From: Williamsia serinedens
Lineage (GTDB): Bacteria > Actinomycetota > Actinomycetes > Mycobacteriales > Mycobacteriaceae
DNA length: 64,000 nt
Assembly: GCF_024171725.1 (NCBI RefSeq)
Contig: NZ_JAMTCG010000004.1
Span: 186,001-250,000 of the forward strand
Reading direction: 5' to 3'
Program-made: the position numbers and the translations under genes
The notes under the pieces: generated by a model
The model's input: the letters and a program-made list of their open reading frames with translations, nothing else
Databases searched by the model: none
What the model was told of the DNA's origin: nothing
Shown: one piece after another, positions 44,249 to 52,514 of the stretch
Numbering within the stretch: the stretch's first letter is position 1
How the letters are laid out: each line of letters begins with the position of its first letter

Positions 44249-44839
44249 GTGACGGAACAGTCGCCATGGGACCAGAGCTGGTGGGACGAGAAGTACGCCG
44301 ACGGATCCCGCATCTGGAGCGGCGACCCCAACGCGACGCTCGTCGACGAGATGTCGACTGCGCTGCCCGGACGCGCCCTCGACCTCGGCTGCGGCGAGGG
44401 CGACGACGCGCGGTGGCTCGCCGATCACGGCTGGTCGGTGGTCGCCGTCGACATCTCACAGGTCGCGATCGACCGCGCCCGCGAGTTCGGCGTTGACCGC
44501 GAGATCGCGTGGCAGCGCGCCGACATCGTCGCCGACGGCGTGCCGGCGGGTCCGTTCAACCTCGTGTCGATGATGTACTTCCCGATCCGACGGCCACAGG
44601 GCTCCGACGCCCTGCACCAGGTTCTGGACACCCTGGCACCGGGCGGCACGCTCCTGGTGGTCGGCCACGAGACCTACCCCGTCGACGACATCCACACACC
44701 CGACGACATCGCGGCCTCCCTGGACGCTGCGCGGTGGGAGGTCGTCACCCACGAGACACGCGCACGCCGACACTCGGGCGAGGGCGGCGGCGGACACCAC
44801 ACCCGCGACGTCGTGCTGCGCGCCCGTCGCCGCGACTGA
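44249..44839 (+). CDS. Class I SAM-dependent methyltransferase
   Basis: A 196-residue methyltransferase. The GTG at 44249, 7 bases after GGAG, is chosen over upstream codons. SPWDQSWWDEKYADGSRIWS is the opening typical of TehB/thiopurine-type small-molecule methyltransferases, and ALDLGCGEGDDARWLADHGW is the SAM-binding motif I. VVAVDISQVAIDRAREFG is motif post-I, and LAPGGTLLVVGHE is motif III. The C-terminus has HSGEGGGGHHTRDVVLRA. Substrate unknown; detoxification is a common role. Confidence 0.88.
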   Translation: MTEQSPWDQSWWDEKYADGSRIWSGDPNATLVDEMSTALPGRALDLGCGEGDDARWLADHGWSVVAVDISQVAIDRAREFGVDREIAWQRADIVADGVPAGPFNLVSMMYFPIRRPQGSDALHQVLDTLAPGGTLLVVGHETYPVDDIHTPDDIAASLDAARWEVVTHETRARRHSGEGGGGHHTRDVVLRARRRD

Positions 44840-44867
44840 TCCCGACGACCGCGGTGAGGCTGTTCTC

Positions 44868-46235
44868 CTAGGGGGCGGGAGTCGTGGTGGTGGTGACCAC
44901 CGAGGAGTCCGACGGGTCGGCGCTCTGCGAGGCGTCCCCGGAGGCGGGTGCCGACGACTCCGAGGCCGCCGACTCCGACGCCGAGGCCGGAGCGGAGACC
45001 GCGACGGACCCGGGGACCGTCGTCGTGGTGGTCGGCGCCGTGGAGTCGGCCGTCGACGACGTCGAGACCGGTGCCGACGACGAGGTCGCGCTCGACGACG
45101 ACGCGCTCGACGACGGCGCGCCGATCTGGGCCGCCGGGAGCACGGTGGTCTTCTGGGTGACCGGCGGCGACGAGCGCAGCGCGTTCATCACCGTGTCACG
45201 TCCGGACGTGAGACCGCGCTGCCAGTTCGCCCAGTCGTGCCCGCCGTAGTTCGGCAGCGACACCACCGACACGCCCTGTTGGGCGGCCTGGAGTTGGAAC
45301 AGGACGGTCGACACCGCCGACAGCGCCTCCAGCAGGATCGCCGAGATGCGGTCCTGCGGCGCCATCGAGGCCATCTCCTGCGGGCTGAGGAAGGCGTTGC
45401 CCGACGAGACGACGAGGACCTGCCCGTTCTCCTTCAGCTTCGCAAGGTTCTTCGACGGGTCGTTCGCGGCCCACTGGGCGCTGCCGGGCGGGCCCCACAT
45501 GTTCACGATGCCGTTGGTGTAGTTCGACACCATCGTCTGCGTCGCGAACACGCCGAGGGCGCCGAGCGGGTTGTCGATCTGGTAGTACCCCGACATCGCC
45601 TGCACGACCTTGAACTGCTCGGGGTGCTTCGCGGCGAGCGTGACCGCCGGTCCCGCCGACATGGACAGGCCGACGATGGCGTTGTTGTTCGGCGCCACCC
45701 CGAACTGCTGCTGCAGGTAGGCCGGCAACTCGGAGGTCAGGAAGGTCTCCTGCTTGATGGGCACGTTGTTCGCTCCGGCCCCGCCGTTCCAGTCGGTGTA
45801 GAACGAGGACGCGCCGCCGACGGGCATGACCAGCGTCGTGTTGGTCGACCCGTCGTAGATCTTCGAGGCCTGCACGTCGGTGGTCCACGCCGACCGCGCG
45901 TCGCTGGCGCGCATGCCGTCGAGCAGATAGACACCGCGGGTGCTGTCGTTCGACGCGCGGATCTGCACCATCACGTTCTTGTTCTGCGACGGCGACCAGA
46001 CCCAGCAGTTCTGCACGAAGTTGCCCGACTTGTCCCAGGTGCAGCCCGGTCGCAGCACCTCGGGGTGGCCGACGAGCGCCTGGGCGCTGTTCTGGTTCGA
46101 GAAGTAGGCCGTACCGACGAAGACGCCGAGGGCGAGGACCGCCGCGACGGCGAGCGCCCGCAGGACCCGGGTGCGCGGACCGGTCGGTGACTCGAGCACG
46201 GTCCACTGCGGTGATCCCGGGACGGCAGACGGCAT
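44868..46235 (-). CDS. Antigen 85-like esterase/mycolyltransferase with Ser/Thr tail
   Basis: A 455-residue exported protein. A single helix (about 24-45, LRALAVAAVLALGVFVGTAY) anchors or exports it. The esterase domain includes CTWDKSGNFVQNCWVWSPSQ, VYLLDGMRASDARSAWTTDV, SSFYTDWNGG and NNNAIVGLSMSAGPAVTLAA. Nucleophile is Ser191, and GGHDWANWQRGL provides the catalytic histidine. The FYTDW and GLSMSA elements are hallmarks of corynebacterial/mycobacterial mycolyltransferases that build trehalose dimycolate and arabinogalactan mycolates. A 90-residue Ser/Thr/Ala tail follows the domain and may be glycosylated or span the wall. Activity as acyltransferase rather than esterase is inferred from family. 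Confidence 0.9.
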   Translation of the reverse strand: MPSAVPGSPQWTVLESPTGPRTRVLRALAVAAVLALGVFVGTAYFSNQNSAQALVGHPEVLRPGCTWDKSGNFVQNCWVWSPSQNKNVMVQIRASNDSTRGVYLLDGMRASDARSAWTTDVQASKIYDGSTNTTLVMPVGGASSFYTDWNGGAGANNVPIKQETFLTSELPAYLQQQFGVAPNNNAIVGLSMSAGPAVTLAAKHPEQFKVVQAMSGYYQIDNPLGALGVFATQTMVSNYTNGIVNMWGPPGSAQWAANDPSKNLAKLKENGQVLVVSSGNAFLSPQEMASMAPQDRISAILLEALSAVSTVLFQLQAAQQGVSVVSLPNYGGHDWANWQRGLTSGRDTVMNALRSSPPVTQKTTVLPAAQIGAPSSSASSSSATSSSAPVSTSSTADSTAPTTTTTVPGSVAVSAPASASESAASESSAPASGDASQSADPSDSSVVTTTTTPAP

Positions 46236-46286
46236 GGGTGTTCCCTTCGACGACTCCCCCGTGAGTCGCCGGTGCCCGGGGTTTCG

Positions 46287-48653
46287 TTACGTGTTCGTCC
46301 AGACCGGTTTCTCGCCGTCGGACACCGCGGCGGTCCCGACGAGCAGGTCCTGCGAGAACGTCATCGCGTCGACGGCGTTCGTCGCCCGTCGCACGGCGAC
46401 CGCCGGATCGGCGTCACCGGCGACCTCCGCCGGCAGCCGCAGCGACTGCCGTACCGCGAACGGCGCGTTCGCGACGACCGATTCCGCCACCTCCCGGGCG
46501 GCCGCCAGGTGGTCGCCGGGCTCGACGACCCGGTTGACCAGACCGAGGCGGAGCGCCTCGTCGGCGTCGAGCACCCGGGAGGCCAGCGTCATCTCGGCGG
46601 CGACCCTCTCCCCGACCACCGGCGGCAGTCGGACGAGTCCCCCGTCCTGGGCGACGAGACCGGTGGAGACCTGGTCCAGCGCGAACGTCGCGTCACGGGA
46701 GGCGACGGCGAGGTGGCACGCGAGTACCACCTCGAGGCCGGCGTCATGTGCGGCGCCGGCGACCGCAGCGATGACCGGCTTGTCGAGATCGGTGCGGGCG
46801 GTGAGACCGGCGACGCCGTTCGGCGGGGTGACGGCGGTGTTGCCCCACCCGATCTCGGACCGGTCGAGTCCGCGGCAGAAGTCGGGGCCGTCACCGTGCA
46901 GGATCGCCACCCACAGGTCGCGGTCGGCGAGGAACGCCGTGACGACCTCGTCGAGTTCGGCGTGCGCGGCCGCGGGGAGCACGGGACCCCGGAGTCCGAT
47001 CTCGCAGACGTGTCCCGACCGCCGGACGCGCACGTGGTCGAAGGACCGCGTCAGTGACGGCACCCGCTCGGGGTGGAGGCGGTCCATCACGGCGCGGGAC
47101 ACCGCGATCCGGTTCGTCGGGTGGACGTGACGGGCGAACACCGTGGTGCCGATCGGGTCGTCGATGCCGTCGTCGCCGAGCAGTCGGCCCATCAGCGCGG
47201 TGTCGCCGTCGCAGACGTGGGCGATGAAGCGACGCCCCTGCAGGTCGCGGCAGACGCAGATCCCGGCGCCGGTCGCGTGGTGGACGGTCCACGCCTCGAT
47301 GGTCGCCGGGCCGTGGGCGTACCGCACCGACGACGACCCGGGGGCGGCGTCGAGGGCGTCCTGGATGTCGGGGCTGTCGTCGGGCACCCACGGGGCCGGT
47401 GTCGTCGAGTACACGCCGACGGAGTACTTGCTGAGCTGTCCCCCGTTCGCGCCGACGAGACCGCGCGCGCCCGGTTCGTCGCGGACGCGGCGGACCACAC
47501 CGGCGACGGCGTGCATGGCGTAATTGCTTCCCGCACCACCGAAATACGGCAGTCCGCCGGTGACGGTGAGGCCACGCGGGTCGTCGGCGGCGAGGTCGAA
47601 CGCGTCCGCCACCGTCCACACCGCGACCGGGAAGCAGCTGTAGAGGTCCATCACCGCGATGTCGTCCATCGTCACCCCGGCGACGTCGAGCGCATGTCGG
47701 ACCGCGCCCACGGTGGCGGGACTGCGGGACAGGTCGGGGCGTTCGAGGAGGGGCCGCTCGCGCAGGTCGGCGTGGCCGTGCAGGAACACCCACCGCGACG
47801 GGTCGATGCCGAGCCGGCGGGCGGCACCCACCGAGGTCAGGACGCAGGCGGCGCCCTGGTTGATCTGGTCCCGCGCGACGAGGAAACGGAGGTAGGGCTC
47901 GGCCACCGGGCGGTTGCGATCGGTCCGGGTCGCGATCTCCTCGACCGTGCGGGCCGTCGGGGCGGCACTGTGCGGATTGTGTTCGGCAACAACGCTCATC
48001 GGCGCGAAGAGCTCGGCCATCTGACGCAGGTACGCCGTCCGGTCCACCCCCAGGCGGTGGCGGCGGGCGTTCTCGAGCATCCCGTACTGCGCCGGCGCGT
48101 TGGTGAGGCCGTGGAGCACGTTCTCCCGGGTGTTGACCAGATGCGTGCCGCGCCCCCGGTCGTCGACGGGACCGGCGTCGACCGTCTCGGAGAAGTCGGG
48201 GACGTCACCGGAGGCACTGTCGCCGCGGCTGAAGTGACGGGTCGTCGACGTGACGTCGGCACCGAACACGACAGCGACCTCGCTGACCCCGGACGCGATG
48301 CGACCGCACATCTCGGTGATCAGGCTCTGCGGCGTCTGCCCGCCGAGCGCGTCGTACACCACGTGCGACGGCTCGGCTCCGACACGACGGAGCACCGCCC
48401 ACGGATAGTTCGTCGGCGCACCCAGCGGCGTGCCGAACCCCATGGCCTCGAACGAGCGCGTCATGGCGGCGGTGTCGACCGCGGCGGCGAGGTGGGCGAC
48501 GTCGGCGCCGGAGTCCTCGAACGCGGACCGCAGTGCATCGGCCGCCATCTGCGCCTCCGAGCGCGCGGCGTAGCCCGGGTCGTCGATGCGCTCCGACGCC
48601 TCCCCCACCCCTACCAGGACCGGAGTGGACGGATCGAGATCGTCGCTGGTCAT
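46287..48653 (-). CDS. Thiolase-like protein (TLP1 type) fused to a crotonase domain
   Basis: A 788-residue two-domain protein. Residues about 8-425 are a thiolase fold (TPVLVGVGEASERI, VVFGADVTSTTRHF, GGLPYFGGAGSNYAMHAVAG). About 430-535 is the extra C-terminal domain of type-1 thiolase-like proteins (VGVYSTTPAPWVPDDS, WTVHHATGAGICVCRDLQGR). About 545-788 is an enoyl-CoA hydratase/isomerase domain (VAILHGDGPDFCRGLDRSEI, AAHDAGLEVVLACHLAVASR, LRLPPVVGERVAAEMTLASR). Where classical thiolases have the nucleophilic Cys, this reads DALGGQTPQSL. In the crotonase part the first catalytic Glu is kept (AGLE) but the second aligns with Gln (ALDQV). Single-chain fusion is continuous, with no frameshift. 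Probable role in lipid or sterol acyl-CoA metabolism; divergent from an SDR. Confidence 0.88.
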   Translation of the reverse strand: MTSDDLDPSTPVLVGVGEASERIDDPGYAARSEAQMAADALRSAFEDSGADVAHLAAAVDTAAMTRSFEAMGFGTPLGAPTNYPWAVLRRVGAEPSHVVYDALGGQTPQSLITEMCGRIASGVSEVAVVFGADVTSTTRHFSRGDSASGDVPDFSETVDAGPVDDRGRGTHLVNTRENVLHGLTNAPAQYGMLENARRHRLGVDRTAYLRQMAELFAPMSVVAEHNPHSAAPTARTVEEIATRTDRNRPVAEPYLRFLVARDQINQGAACVLTSVGAARRLGIDPSRWVFLHGHADLRERPLLERPDLSRSPATVGAVRHALDVAGVTMDDIAVMDLYSCFPVAVWTVADAFDLAADDPRGLTVTGGLPYFGGAGSNYAMHAVAGVVRRVRDEPGARGLVGANGGQLSKYSVGVYSTTPAPWVPDDSPDIQDALDAAPGSSSVRYAHGPATIEAWTVHHATGAGICVCRDLQGRRFIAHVCDGDTALMGRLLGDDGIDDPIGTTVFARHVHPTNRIAVSRAVMDRLHPERVPSLTRSFDHVRVRRSGHVCEIGLRGPVLPAAAHAELDEVVTAFLADRDLWVAILHGDGPDFCRGLDRSEIGWGNTAVTPPNGVAGLTARTDLDKPVIAAVAGAAHDAGLEVVLACHLAVASRDATFALDQVSTGLVAQDGGLVRLPPVVGERVAAEMTLASRVLDADEALRLGLVNRVVEPGDHLAAAREVAESVVANAPFAVRQSLRLPAEVAGDADPAVAVRRATNAVDAMTFSQDLLVGTAAVSDGEKPVWTNT

Positions 48654-48674
48654 CGATTCATGATCCTCAAAAAC

Positions 48675-48688
48675 TAGAACATGTGTCA
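48675..48688. promoter_or_regulatory. KstR-like operator candidate
   Basis: TAGAACATGTGTCA matches the KstR-type palindrome TnnAACnnGTTnnA with one mismatch (G for T). It lies in the 65-base gap between the divergent thiolase-crotonase and SDR genes, and TTGACA occurs on the minus strand immediately beside it. Control of sterol or lipid catabolism is inferred. Confidence 0.45.
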
Positions 48689-48718
48689 ATTCTGCGCCGA
48701 CGGTGACAGGGTGGTCGG

Positions 48719-49579
48719 ATGCGCCGCGCCCGCCATGTCCGTCCGCTGCCGGAGTGTTCGGTGATCGTGACCGGCGCCGGGTCTGGGATCGGGGCCGCGC
48801 TGGCACGCGCGTTCGCCGGCGCGGGTGCCGCGGTCTGGTGCACCGACGTCGACGAGACCGCCGCGACGGCGACCGCGCGGGACTGTGGGGCCCGCGCCAC
48901 CGCCGCGCGCCTCGACGTCACCGACGCCGGCGCGGTCGCCGAGCTGGTCGACACCGTCGCCGCGACGCACGGACGTATCGACGTCATGGTGAACAACGCG
49001 GGGATCTCGTTCGGAGGGGACACCGAACTCCTCGGCATCGACCGCTGGAACGCGATCATCGACGTCAACCTGCGGGGTGTGGTGCACGGCGTCGACGCCG
49101 CCTACCGCCAGATGATCCGCCAGGGCGAGGGCCACATCGTGTCCACCGCGTCGATGGGCGGACTCACCCCGGCGGGTCTCATCACGAGCTATGTCGCGAC
49201 CAAGCACGCGGTGGTCGGGCTGTCTCTCGCGCTGCGATCCGAGGCCGTCGCGCACGGGGTCCGGGTGTTGGCGTTGTGCCCGGCCGCGGTCGAGACGCCT
49301 CTGCTCGACGCGGGGTCGGTGGGAGGGTTCCGAGGCCGCGACTACTACCTCACCGGCCAGGGCGTGGCGAACGCCTACAGCGCGGACCGACTCGCCGCGG
49401 AGGCGCTCGACGCGATGGCCCGTGACCGGGCGCTGCTCGTCGTCCCGGCCCGCGCCCGTGCGGCGTGGCGCCTGTACCGCCTCGCCCCCGGACTGCTCTG
49501 GTGGTCCTCGCAACGGTTCGTCGCCGCGCGACGCCGAGGGTTCGATCAGACCCAGCCGGAGAACCCCGACGGGTCGTGA
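48719..49579 (+). CDS. SDR family oxidoreductase
   Basis: A 286-residue classical short-chain dehydrogenase. IVTGAGSGIGAALARAFAGA is the cofactor turn, VNNAGISFGG the NNAG motif, and STASMGGLTPAGLITSYVAT with KHAVVG the catalytic Ser-Tyr-Lys. The C-terminal extension (VPARARAAWRLYRLAPGLLW) is basic/hydrophobic, as in mycobacterial steroid or long-chain SDRs. It shares a promoter region with the thiolase-crotonase gene, so an acyl or sterol alcohol substrate is plausible. Its end overlaps the convergent unknown gene by 34 bases. Confidence 0.9.
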   Translation: MRRARHVRPLPECSVIVTGAGSGIGAALARAFAGAGAAVWCTDVDETAATATARDCGARATAARLDVTDAGAVAELVDTVAATHGRIDVMVNNAGISFGGDTELLGIDRWNAIIDVNLRGVVHGVDAAYRQMIRQGEGHIVSTASMGGLTPAGLITSYVATKHAVVGLSLALRSEAVAHGVRVLALCPAAVETPLLDAGSVGGFRGRDYYLTGQGVANAYSADRLAAEALDAMARDRALLVVPARARAAWRLYRLAPGLLWWSSQRFVAARRRGFDQTQPENPDGS

Positions 49580-50643
49580 CGGCCCAGGCATGCGTGTTCG
49601 AACATGCCGACTCCGCGACGGGTGGTGCCGTTCTCGGTCCAGGTGACCGACGGGACGTGGTCGGACACGCCGAACGGGATGCGTCCGGCCACACCGGGAT
49701 CGGTGAGGTCGTAGGTGCGTCGCTCGACGAAACCCTCGCCGCACCAGAGGCCGTGCGTCCAGTCCGGGTCACCGCCGTAGCCGCCTCCGATGTGCAGCGC
49801 GGTCGGGAGCAACGACGTCACGTCCACCCGGATCTCCGCCGACCCCGACCGCGTCGTGACGACCGCGGATTCGGGGATCCGCGCACCGTCGCGATAGGTG
49901 ATCGCGATCTCCGGGCTGCGCAACTGTTCTCGTCGCCCGTCGGCCCAGATGCGGACGGCGTCGTCGAGGGTCCGGCTTCCGTCGGGCTCCTCCTGGATCA
50001 CCATGACCACGCCGAAGTCGTCGAAGGCCACCGGCAGGTACACCCACCACATCCCCTCGAACGGCGGGTCCGACGGACGCCCGGCCGGCTCCGGCTCGCC
50101 GATCGGCCGGATCCCCCACGAGCGATCGCGGGTACCCACCCACGTCGACGGGTCGAACTCGATTCGGGCGTCGTCGATCTCGAGTGTGCCGGTCCAGGTG
50201 CCCACCTGGGCGAACCGCTGCGCGTCCAGGGTGGTGCGGCTCCCTGCCCGCAGCACGTGTCGCTGCTCCTCCACGACGTCGAACGACCCCGTGAAGGTGG
50301 CGTCGAGCGCGATGCCCTCGGTCGGGTCGAGACGCACCCGCACCGACCGCAGCGGTTCGACGACGTCGAGCGCGAAGGGACCCACGCCCTGACGGAGGCG
50401 GTCGTGCCGGAACCCGTCCGAGACGTGCACGGCCGTCTGCTCGTCCCCGCGATGCACCAGGACGAACGCATCGGTCACCCCCAGCACCGGGTAGTAGCCG
50501 AGCCCCATCACGACGAAGATCTCGCCGGACGAGTCGTGGGCGTTGAAGTAGCACCGGTCGTAGAAGTTCCGATCGGTGGTCGCCGGCAGCGCGATCGGCA
50601 GCGGCGCCTGGTGGACGGGATACTCGTCGAGCGGGCCGATCAC
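49546..50643 (-). CDS. Uncharacterised beta-rich protein (lipocalin/CrtC-like fold suspected)
   Basis: A 365-residue cytosolic protein without signal or membrane segments. It is rich in Trp, Tyr and Asp with repeated beta-strand patterns: NFYDRCYFNAHDSSGEIFVV, DPSTWVGTRDRSWGIRPIGE, MWWVYLPVAFDDFGVVMVIQ, IHIGGGYGGDPDWTHGLWCG written here as seen near the C-terminus (with LHIGGGYG). The pattern recalls two-lobed lipocalin-type proteins such as hydroxyneurosporene hydratase (CrtC), but no catalytic motif is certain. The GTG overlaps the phosphotransferase stop by 4 bases. Such pairs (phosphotransferase plus this protein) recur in actinobacterial lipid/sterol clusters, so it may act on a lipid intermediate. 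Function unknown. Confidence 0.75.
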   Translation of the reverse strand: MIGPLDEYPVHQAPLPIALPATTDRNFYDRCYFNAHDSSGEIFVVMGLGYYPVLGVTDAFVLVHRGDEQTAVHVSDGFRHDRLRQGVGPFALDVVEPLRSVRVRLDPTEGIALDATFTGSFDVVEEQRHVLRAGSRTTLDAQRFAQVGTWTGTLEIDDARIEFDPSTWVGTRDRSWGIRPIGEPEPAGRPSDPPFEGMWWVYLPVAFDDFGVVMVIQEEPDGSRTLDDAVRIWADGRREQLRSPEIAITYRDGARIPESAVVTTRSGSAEIRVDVTSLLPTALHIGGGYGGDPDWTHGLWCGEGFVERRTYDLTDPGVAGRIPFGVSDHVPSVTWTENGTTRRGVGMFEHACLGRHDPSGFSGWV

Positions 50644-51773
50644 GACGCGTCTCCCAGCAGCTCGTCGATCAGGGGGTTGTGAAGCAGGTTCTCCTCGACA
50701 TCGGTCCCGTCGGGCAACTCGCCGAACCGGATCCGACGCGCGGTCACGCGCATGAGGATGGCCGACCACGCGACCGCGCACCACACGTGGAACCAGCGCA
50801 GGTCGCCCACCTGCACACCCGCGGCGTCCTCGTAGGTGGCCACGACGTCCTCCTCCCTCAGCGTGTCCGGCAGTCCGGGCAGACCCATCGACTCGGTGAT
50901 CGACTGGAACACACGGTGGGCGAACACGATCCAGGCGAGATCGAACTCGCGGGGTCCGAGCGCGGCCATCTCCCAGTCCAGGACCCCGACCGGCGTGAAG
51001 TCGCGGTAGATCACGTTGCCGATCCGCGCGTCGCCCCAGCAGAGGACCGGATCGGCGGCGGCCGGTCCGGCGGGGATGTTCGCGTGCAACCAGGCGATCG
51101 CACGGTCGGCACGGGCCGACGGGCCGACCTCGTCGCGTGCGAACCCGTACCACTCGTCGAGCCACGCCAGCTGGCGGTGGAGGGCGGTCTCGCCCGGTTT
51201 TTGCCGGTCCAGGAAGGCGAACACCGTTGCGGCGTCCGGGATCGAGTGCAGCGCGGCGATGGTGCGCACCGTGGCGCGCTGGGCGTCGGCGCGGCGTTCC
51301 GCCGGGGCGTCGGCGAACCAGTTGTCGCCGAACGTGTACGGCAGGACATCGGGCGGGATGACGCCGTCGATGTGCTCCATCACCAGGAACGGCACCCCGA
51401 GCACCGCGCCGGTCGGCTCGATGCCGCGCACCACCGGCACCGGGACGTCGGTGAGTTCCCGCACCAGACGCATCGCCTCGTGCTGATGGTCGAGGCGGTA
51501 GTCGGTGAAGACGGGTACGTCCTGCGCCGTCGGCGCGAGCCGCATCACCAGCCGCTCGCCCTCCGGCGCGCCCGGCCAGGTCACCGTCATGGCGACGGTC
51601 TCCGACGACTGCCCGTTCTTCTCGATCGCGTCGGAGAGGACGACCGTCGGGACCGCCCGACCCGCCGGATCGTTCTCGGCGAGCCATCGGGCGACCACGG
51701 CCGGCAGCGCGTCGAGATCGCGACTCGAGTGCTGCAGCGCCGTGATGTCGGGTGGTGTCGGGGTCTCGGACAT
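50640..51773 (-). CDS. Phosphotransferase family protein (APH/ACAD10-11-like kinase)
   Basis: A 377-residue kinase-fold protein (PF01636). LVMRLAPTAQDVPVFTDYRL is the N-lobe strand region, PVPVVRGIEPTGAVLGVPFL, VMEHIDGVIPPDV forms the hinge, VLCWGDARIGNVIYRDFTPV the catalytic loop (Asp in WGDARIGN, with Trp replacing the usual His), and GVLDWEMAALGPREFDLAWI the metal-binding Asp motif. Relatives in actinobacteria and the kinase domains of ACAD10/11 phosphorylate hydroxyacyl-CoAs for later elimination, fitting the acyl-CoA genes nearby. Antibiotic phosphorylation is less likely. It is divergent from a TetR gene and translationally coupled to the unknown gene downstream. Confidence 0.88.
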   Translation of the reverse strand: MSETPTPPDITALQHSSRDLDALPAVVARWLAENDPAGRAVPTVVLSDAIEKNGQSSETVAMTVTWPGAPEGERLVMRLAPTAQDVPVFTDYRLDHQHEAMRLVRELTDVPVPVVRGIEPTGAVLGVPFLVMEHIDGVIPPDVLPYTFGDNWFADAPAERRADAQRATVRTIAALHSIPDAATVFAFLDRQKPGETALHRQLAWLDEWYGFARDEVGPSARADRAIAWLHANIPAGPAAADPVLCWGDARIGNVIYRDFTPVGVLDWEMAALGPREFDLAWIVFAHRVFQSITESMGLPGLPDTLREEDVVATYEDAAGVQVGDLRWFHVWCAVAWSAILMRVTARRIRFGELPDGTDVEENLLHNPLIDELLGDAS

Positions 51774-51793
51774 GCACACCTGCTCTCGTATTC

Positions 51794-51810
51794 CGCTACC
51801 GTCGGTAGCG
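51794..51810. promoter_or_regulatory. Palindromic operator abutting the TetR start
   Basis: CGCTACCGTCGGTAGCG is a perfect 7-3-7 palindrome, ending two bases before the TetR ATG (51813) and 20 bases from the divergent phosphotransferase start. Autoregulation and control of the divergent unit by this TetR is the simplest reading. Confidence 0.75.
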
Positions 51811-51812
51811 TT

Positions 51813-52418
51813 ATGACAACACAGTCACCGTCGCCCGCGGGGCGGAACGGCACACGGGGTCGACCACGGGACGCCACGATCGACGACGCCGTCCTGCAGG
51901 CCACCCGCGACCTGCTCGTCGACGAGGGCTACGCCGCGGTGACCATGAACGCCGTCGCCCGTCGTGCGTGCACCACGAAGACCGCGCTCTACCGGCGGTG
52001 GCCGTCGAAGATCGAGCTGGTGCACGAGGCCGTACTGCCGAGCGGCGTCGAGGAGATGGCAGAGCTCGACGACGACCCCCGGACGGCCGTCGAACAGATG
52101 CTGCGGTGGACCCGCGACCGGTTCAGCGAGCCGGCGATGCGCGCAGCACTGCCGGGGATCGTGGCCGACCTGCGCCGCGACCCGACGCTCGCGGCGCGGA
52201 TCCTCGCCCGTTTCGCGCCGACGTTCGCGGTACTGGACACACACCTCGCGAACGCACGACGGCGTGGGTCGATCGCGGCCGACGCCGACCCGATGACCGT
52301 CTCGCAGGTGATCGGCGGACCGGTGATCGTGGCGCTGTTGATCGACCCGGACGCTGCGCTCGACGACGCCTGGATCCGCACGACGGCCGGCCTGCTGACA
52401 TCGGGCATCTCGCGCTGA
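51813..52418 (+). CDS. TetR family regulator of the phosphotransferase unit
   Basis: A 201-residue repressor. RGRPRDATIDDAVLQATRDL and YAAVTMNAVARRACTTKTAL, YRRWPSKIEL make up the DNA-binding domain (residues about 15-65), with the recognition helix around TTKTALYRRW. The C-terminal half (TVSQVIGGPVIVALLIDPDA) fits the TetR_C_11-like group common in actinobacteria. Its ATG is only two bases after the palindrome at 51794, so there is no room for a normal ribosome site. The mRNA may be leaderless or nearly so. Likely ligand: an acyl-CoA or lipid handled by the divergent genes. Confidence 0.9.
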   Translation: MTTQSPSPAGRNGTRGRPRDATIDDAVLQATRDLLVDEGYAAVTMNAVARRACTTKTALYRRWPSKIELVHEAVLPSGVEEMAELDDDPRTAVEQMLRWTRDRFSEPAMRAALPGIVADLRRDPTLAARILARFAPTFAVLDTHLANARRRGSIAADADPMTVSQVIGGPVIVALLIDPDAALDDAWIRTTAGLLTSGISR

Positions 52419-52420
52419 GA

Positions 52421-52449
52421 TTCACATCAGCGAAGACAATGTGTAAAAT
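52421..52449 (+). promoter_or_regulatory. Strong promoter of the glycoside hydrolase gene
   Basis: TTCACA (52421-52426) and TAAAAT (52444-52449) are 17 bases apart; each matches the sigma-70 consensus at five of six positions. Transcription would start near 52456, which excludes the TTG at 52449 as a start codon. Confidence 0.75.
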
Positions 52450-52514
52450 TGAACGCTCTCGTGGAGCAGACGCGAGCACCGGGACCATCCACGGGGGGTG
52501 GAACGGAGAACGTC

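Noticed and set aside
45000-45160. Ser/Thr/Ala-coding stretch read as a plus-strand gene (44884-45249)
   Set aside because: It is the complement of the Ser/Thr-rich tail of the Ag85-like protein and gives only a monotonous acidic sequence.
52449-52514. TTG start giving a longer glycoside hydrolase
   Set aside because: The TTG overlaps the -10 box of a near-consensus promoter; the GTG at 52515 has a proper ribosome site.
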